A DNA stretch of 9,216 nt from Actinomycetes bacterium (GTDB taxonomy: Bacteria > Actinomycetota > Acidimicrobiia > Acidimicrobiales > Acidimicrobiaceae): positions 1 through 9,216 of the forward strand of contig JAKAQR010000074.1 of NCBI GenBank assembly GCA_021819725.1, given 5' to 3'. Shown here piece after piece: positions 6,101 through 9,216 of this stretch (positions within the stretch are counted from its first letter, which is position 1; every line of letters starts with the position of its first letter). The notes below the pieces were generated by a model, which was not told where the DNA came from, searched no databases, and was given only the letters and a program-made list of their open reading frames with translations. Position numbers and translations under genes: made by a program.

Positions 6101-7888
6101 TCAGGTCGCGTCGAAGACCTCTCGTAGGTGGAGCGTAAAGCGGGTTCGCACCCAGTGTTGGGGTAGGACCGGCACCATAAGGTGCTGACGCAACGAGGCC
6201 AACAACACTCCAAAGTTCGGGGTGCCAAGACCGGTGGCGAGGCTGTAGTCTCCACCAGCTCGGAATCGTTCAGGGTGCAGATGTCGATAGTCATTGCCCC
6301 CCTGAACCACTGGCCGGAAGGCACGACCACCTGTCGCAAGCGAATAGAGCCACGGATTGACAAGCCCTAGTCGCTCGCCAATGCGAGACTCGAGATCGGC
6401 CAGGCCAGCGGCGAAGACCGAGGCGGCAAGGCTCGTGCCGCCGACGGAGGTCCAGCCGCTGTGAGGTGCGTCGATTCTTGCGCCCACAGCGATCATCGCA
6501 AGGTCGGGTACCAATCGACAACCGCTTCGCAACGGGCACAGCCGTGCGACCTGCGTCTTTATAGCCCGGTAGACATCATGTTGGTACGGTGGCTCTGCAA
6601 ACACCTTTGAGACTCCGCCACCGCTCGCTCCTGCGTAGGTCGCGCTATTGAAGACCAATGCACGGGTCCGTTTGCCTAAGGGGCCATCAAACTGCTCTCC
6701 ACCAACCGCCGTCACCATCGGTTGCGAAGCTGGATTATCCACGGCGAGACCATCTCCGCCGCCGTTCGCAAGGCAATCTGAAGAGCCATCATCGCCGCTT
6801 GCCGCCACCACAGTCTGGCCCTGGAGAGTCGCCTCGGCAAAGGCAAGTTGCTCGATACGCAGCTGTTGCGATGGCGTGTCAGCCTCGCAGGATCCCCACG
6901 TCGTGAGGAGGATACTCGCCTGATCCTCAGAGACCATCCGTAGATACAGCGCATCAGCATTGCCCGAACTCGCGGTGTAGACCAGGAGGTGCACGCCCGG
7001 TGCATAGGCCAGCAGGGTTTCGATGTCAAGTGCCGCCTCGACGAGGTGCACACGGGCAGTATTGGTTGAACCCCCATTGACGGGTCGAACCTGTAGGTGC
7101 ACGCCCACGCCCAGGCAGTGCGCATAGTCAGCCACGCTACGTTCCAGTGGACTCGAGCGTGAGGCTCCAACGGCTGCAAACTCAGCGATCCCCACCGTCA
7201 CAGTCCGAGCTCGGTCAAAGCGGGCCAAATGGTAGTAGCGACTTACAACCGACGGCGAGTACCCTTGCCCCGGTGCATTCTCGCGGCGTAGAGCTGCGCA
7301 CGACGATGGGCCTCGGATGCTCAAGCCCTTCGGTGTGACCGGAAAGTAGCCATTGGCGAACAGACCTGTGACCCCAGCGATGATCGCACGCAAAGAGTTA
7401 GGTATCGTCGGGTAGCTGTCTGCTACCACTACCCTACGTCCGCCCGAGAGCTTAGCGACATCAAAACCAACCCCGAGTGCCTTGGAGGCTTGAGCAACAG
7501 AGCCCGTCACCGGCACGACAAGTCCCCCGGACCACAGCGCCCCCGTCGCGAGACCACGGACTTGAAAATAATCCTTGACGAGGTCCACCGCGTCGGGGCT
7601 GGGTGCGTACTGCTGGGCAAACTGCAACGGCGTGAGGTACGGACCTGGAGGTTGGGACCCTCGTAGCCAGGCGCTCGCCAGTAACTTTTCCTCGTTTCGG
7701 GGTCTTAGCACCACCTCAAAACTCACCCGCTGATTGTCCGGCGCACTGCGATGATTCACCAGCGCCCCACTGATCGGTGGCACCGCAACAGGACGACTCA
7801 CCGCGAGTACGATCACCGATGATACCAATACCACCAGCACCACGTGCAGCCGGTTCGATATCCTGGCTCGCCAACTCTTCAATCCCAA
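6101..7888 (-). CDS. S53 family serine-carboxyl peptidase (sedolisin/kumamolisin type) with propeptide
   Basis: This 595-residue endopeptidase precursor is expected to act outside the cytoplasmic membrane, usually at acid pH in this family. Residues 13-31 form a hydrophobic signal or anchor segment. A pro-kumamolisin domain follows at about 55-175, with the typical YLTPLQFAQQYAPS at 84-97 and a late LRAIIAGVTGL. The catalytic domain spans about 205-565. The E-x-x-x-D pair is Glu284 and Asp288 in HLVEAALDIE, the oxyanion aspartate is in AASGDDGSSD (Asp366), and the nucleophile is Ser486 in GWTSVGGTSLAAS. The C-terminal calcium region GGDYSLATGLGTPN is at 545-558. Oddities: the Pro usually found after GGTSxAA is Ser490, and the calcium-ligand Asp normally in the FxDIT-type segment seems to be Pro526. 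The start is TTG at 7886-7888, because an in-frame TGA lies 9 bases upstream and GAGGGA sits 5 bases before it. The gene ends 23 bases before cobI, so it probably heads the cobalamin transcript. Confidence 0.93.
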   Translation of the reverse strand: MGLKSWRARISNRLHVVLVVLVSSVIVLAVSRPVAVPPISGALVNHRSAPDNQRVSFEVVLRPRNEEKLLASAWLRGSQPPGPYLTPLQFAQQYAPSPDAVDLVKDYFQVRGLATGALWSGGLVVPVTGSVAQASKALGVGFDVAKLSGGRRVVVADSYPTIPNSLRAIIAGVTGLFANGYFPVTPKGLSIRGPSSCAALRRENAPGQGYSPSVVSRYYHLARFDRARTVTVGIAEFAAVGASRSSPLERSVADYAHCLGVGVHLQVRPVNGGSTNTARVHLVEAALDIETLLAYAPGVHLLVYTASSGNADALYLRMVSEDQASILLTTWGSCEADTPSQQLRIEQLAFAEATLQGQTVVAASGDDGSSDCLANGGGDGLAVDNPASQPMVTAVGGEQFDGPLGKRTRALVFNSATYAGASGGGVSKVFAEPPYQHDVYRAIKTQVARLCPLRSGCRLVPDLAMIAVGARIDAPHSGWTSVGGTSLAASVFAAGLADLESRIGERLGLVNPWLYSLATGGRAFRPVVQGGNDYRHLHPERFRAGGDYSLATGLGTPNFGVLLASLRQHLMVPVLPQHWVRTRFTLHLREVFDAT

Positions 7889-7953
7889 TACGTTCCCTCA
7901 CGCACTCATCGTCTGTCGCTCTCTCGCCTTACACTACTCACTAGGGAGGTGTC
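7889..7953. promoter_or_regulatory. 65-base divergent intergenic region between the peptidase and rmuC
   Basis: Both outward-facing genes must start transcription in or near this stretch. On the plus strand TACACT at 7930-7935 is a fair -10 candidate for rmuC, but no good -35 sits 16-18 bases before it. No clear promoter was found for the peptidase on the minus strand. Ribosome binding sites are visible on both sides: GAGGGA before the TTG at 7888 and AGGGAGGT before the ATG at 7954. The region is too short for a cobalamin riboswitch. With so little room the two promoters probably overlap or extend into the coding regions. Confidence 0.4.
7943..7950 (+). promoter_or_regulatory. ribosome binding site of rmuC
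   Basis: AGGGAGGT lies just ahead of the ATG at 7954, leaving four bases between GGAGG and the start. An in-frame TAG at 7942-7944 excludes any earlier start, so this site and the ATG together fix the N-terminus. Confidence 0.75.
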
Positions 7954-9216
7954 ATGGTCTACCTTGGGTTACTCTTATCGCTTGTTCTCGGCATTCTGGC
8001 AGGCTACCTTGTTGGCCAACGGCACCAAAGCGGTCAGGAGTCACTCGACGCTGAGTGCCAGCGACTGCGTCAGGAGCTTGAGACCAAGACAGACGCCCTG
8101 TCCCAGGCGCTCCAAGAGCGGGCCCGACTCGAGGAGCGCCTCAGTGCCGCCACCATCATGCAAGAGGAGTTCCACCGCTCTATCGAGCATATCCACGCCC
8201 TTCTTGAGACCAAGGTGTCAACGACGATGAAGAGCTACACCGACGAGCTTACCAACCGTGCCGAAAAGGCCTTTTCGACCACGGCAAAGAGCTCCTTTGA
8301 CCTGATCGTTAAACCCGTGGATGACGAGCTCAAACGCCTCAACGCTGAACTGAGGGACCTCCAGGACAATCGACGCCAACAGTTCGGCGCGCTCGGAAAG
8401 TCTCTCGAAGATCTCATGACTATCCATCTCCCACAACTTCGGCAACAGACCAACAACCTGGTCAAAGCGCTTCGCCAACCTGCTGTTCGTGGTGGCTGGG
8501 GTGAGGTGCAGCTCCGGCGGGTCATCGAGCTCGCTGGCATGACCCGCTACTGTGACTTTGAGGAGCAACCCACATTGACCGATGATGCTGGGCGAAGTCG
8601 ACCCGACGTTGTCATCCATCTTCCCGGGAACCGATGCATTGCAGTAGATGCCAAGGCACCGCTCGATGCCTTTCTTCGGATGACCGAGGCAGAGACCGAC
8701 GAGGAACGACTCGCACTTCGCGCCACCCACGCCCACCAACTCGAAGAGATGGTCCGCAACCTCGCCTCACGCCACTATGCGGAGCGGCTCGACAACAGTC
8801 TCGATTTTGTCGTGCTCTTTCTCCCAGGCGAGGCCTTTCTCAGCGAGGCCCTTGCCGCCAAACCCTCACTCCTGGAGGAGGCTTTCACCCAGTCGGTGAT
8901 CATCGCATCGCCAACTACCTTGCTACCACTTCTCAAGGCAGTGGCCTTCGGCTGGCGCTCCGAGGCACTTGAACACAACGCAGCTCAGATAGCCGCGATC
9001 GGCCATGAGCTGTACCAGCGACTCGGCGTCTTTCGGGATCATCTCGCAAAGATGGGGGGTGGTCTTTCTACCGCGGTGAAGGCCTACAACGATGGTGTCG
9101 GCTCCCTCGAACGACGGGTATTGCCTTCAGCACGGCGCTTCCTCGAGCATGGCGTCGATGGCAAGGACGGCGAGCTGGACGAATTGGACTTGGTGAGCGA
9201 CTCGCTGCGCATGAGC
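7954..9216 (+). CDS. rmuC: RmuC family DNA recombination protein, 3' end outside window
   Basis: The frame runs 421 codons from ATG 7954 to the right edge without a stop. RmuC proteins are membrane-anchored, coiled-coil proteins with a PD-(D/E)xK-like nuclease fold that limit inversions and rearrangements at repeats; the exact biochemistry is not settled. Residues 1-22 form a transmembrane segment. Residues about 25-75 and 95-150 are rich in Glu, Gln, Arg and Leu, as in coiled coils. The family signature follows: LVKALRQPAVRGGWGEVQLR at 169-188 and EQPTLTDDAGRSRPDVVIHL at 204-223. Then comes IAVDAKAPLDAF at 229-240, with Asp218, Asp232 and Lys234 fitting the nuclease-type core. The C-terminal LYQRLGVFRDHLAKMGGGL and AVKAYNDGVGSLERRVLPSA stretches are also typical. 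The length suggests that only a few residues to some tens are missing. It is transcribed away from the peptidase and cobalamin genes. Confidence 0.95.
   Translation, partial: MVYLGLLLSLVLGILAGYLVGQRHQSGQESLDAECQRLRQELETKTDALSQALQERARLEERLSAATIMQEEFHRSIEHIHALLETKVSTTMKSYTDELTNRAEKAFSTTAKSSFDLIVKPVDDELKRLNAELRDLQDNRRQQFGALGKSLEDLMTIHLPQLRQQTNNLVKALRQPAVRGGWGEVQLRRVIELAGMTRYCDFEEQPTLTDDAGRSRPDVVIHLPGNRCIAVDAKAPLDAFLRMTEAETDEERLALRATHAHQLEEMVRNLASRHYAERLDNSLDFVVLFLPGEAFLSEALAAKPSLLEEAFTQSVIIASPTTLLPLLKAVAFGWRSEALEHNAAQIAAIGHELYQRLGVFRDHLAKMGGGLSTAVKAYNDGVGSLERRVLPSARRFLEHGVDGKDGELDELDLVSDSLRMS

Noticed and set aside
6712..7179. Minus-strand frame of 155 codons inside the peptidase gene
   Set aside because: It overlaps the S53 catalytic domain in another frame, is rich in Arg, Trp and Ser, and has no motif of its own.
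7889..7953. Cobalamin riboswitch ahead of the peptidase-cob unit
   Set aside because: The region is much shorter than a riboswitch aptamer and lacks the B12-box type sequence.
8218..8739. Minus-strand frame of 173 codons opposite rmuC
   Set aside because: It is antisense to the conserved RmuC core, where the plus-strand product shows the family signature; the antisense product has no recognisable domain.
1..9216. tRNA, rRNA, CRISPR arrays, insertion-sequence ends or transposase genes
   Set aside because: I looked for T-loop like GTTCRA contexts, regularly spaced repeats and transposase motifs and saw none that held up by eye; a covariance search for RNAs was not possible here.

Overview
By eye the window is of mixed, moderately high GC content. 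It holds six well-supported protein-coding genes: five complete genes on the minus strand that are packed or clustered, and one plus-strand gene that runs off the right edge. No rRNA, tRNA, CRISPR array, insertion sequence or prophage gene could be recognised. An acid-type S53 (sedolisin/kumamolisin) peptidase, a B12 pathway, GTG and TTG starts and strong Shine-Dalgarno sites suggest a free-living bacterium. An acidophilic actinobacterium (Acidimicrobiia type) is my best guess, but this is inferred from gene content and general feel, not from a marker gene.

Layout from left to right. Positions 1-516 hold at most two weak minus-strand reading frames that I do not recognise. Positions 517-2226 (minus) encode an acyl-CoA synthetase of the acetyl/medium-chain AMP-forming type, preceded by a near-perfect ribosome binding site. 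Positions 2227-3140 are a gap of about 0.9 kb with no convincing gene, some short inverted repeats and possibly a decayed gene. Positions 3141-6077 (minus) are a compact cobalamin cluster. In transcription order it reads cobI/cbiL (precorrin-2 C20-methyltransferase type), cobU/cobP (adenosylcobinamide kinase/guanylyltransferase), cobS (adenosylcobinamide-GDP ribazoletransferase) and cobD/cbiB (adenosylcobinamide-phosphate synthase). Positions 6101-7888 (minus) encode a membrane-anchored or secreted S53 serine-carboxyl peptidase, whose stop codon lies 23 bases before cobI. Positions 7889-7953 are a 65-base divergent intergenic region. From 7954 to the right edge (plus) lies rmuC, a DNA recombination/limitation protein whose end is not in the window.

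How the genes work together. CobD attaches the aminopropanol arm to the corrin ring. CobU phosphorylates and guanylylates that product. CobS joins it to the lower-ligand nucleoside to finish adenosylcobalamin (or its phosphate). CobI acts much earlier, at a ring methylation, so the cluster combines one early step with the three nucleotide-loop steps. The remaining pathway genes must be elsewhere. The peptidase, cobI, cobU, cobS and cobD are likely one transcript because gaps are 23 bases, a 4-base overlap, 30 bases and an 8-base overlap. The peptidase has no obvious biochemical link to B12. I see no cobalamin riboswitch in front of this unit; the space upstream of the peptidase is too short for one.

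I did not find a clear undescribed system. The most interesting points are the peptidase-first B12 operon, apparent substitutions at normally conserved peptidase and CobD sites, and the unexplained 0.9-kb gap.
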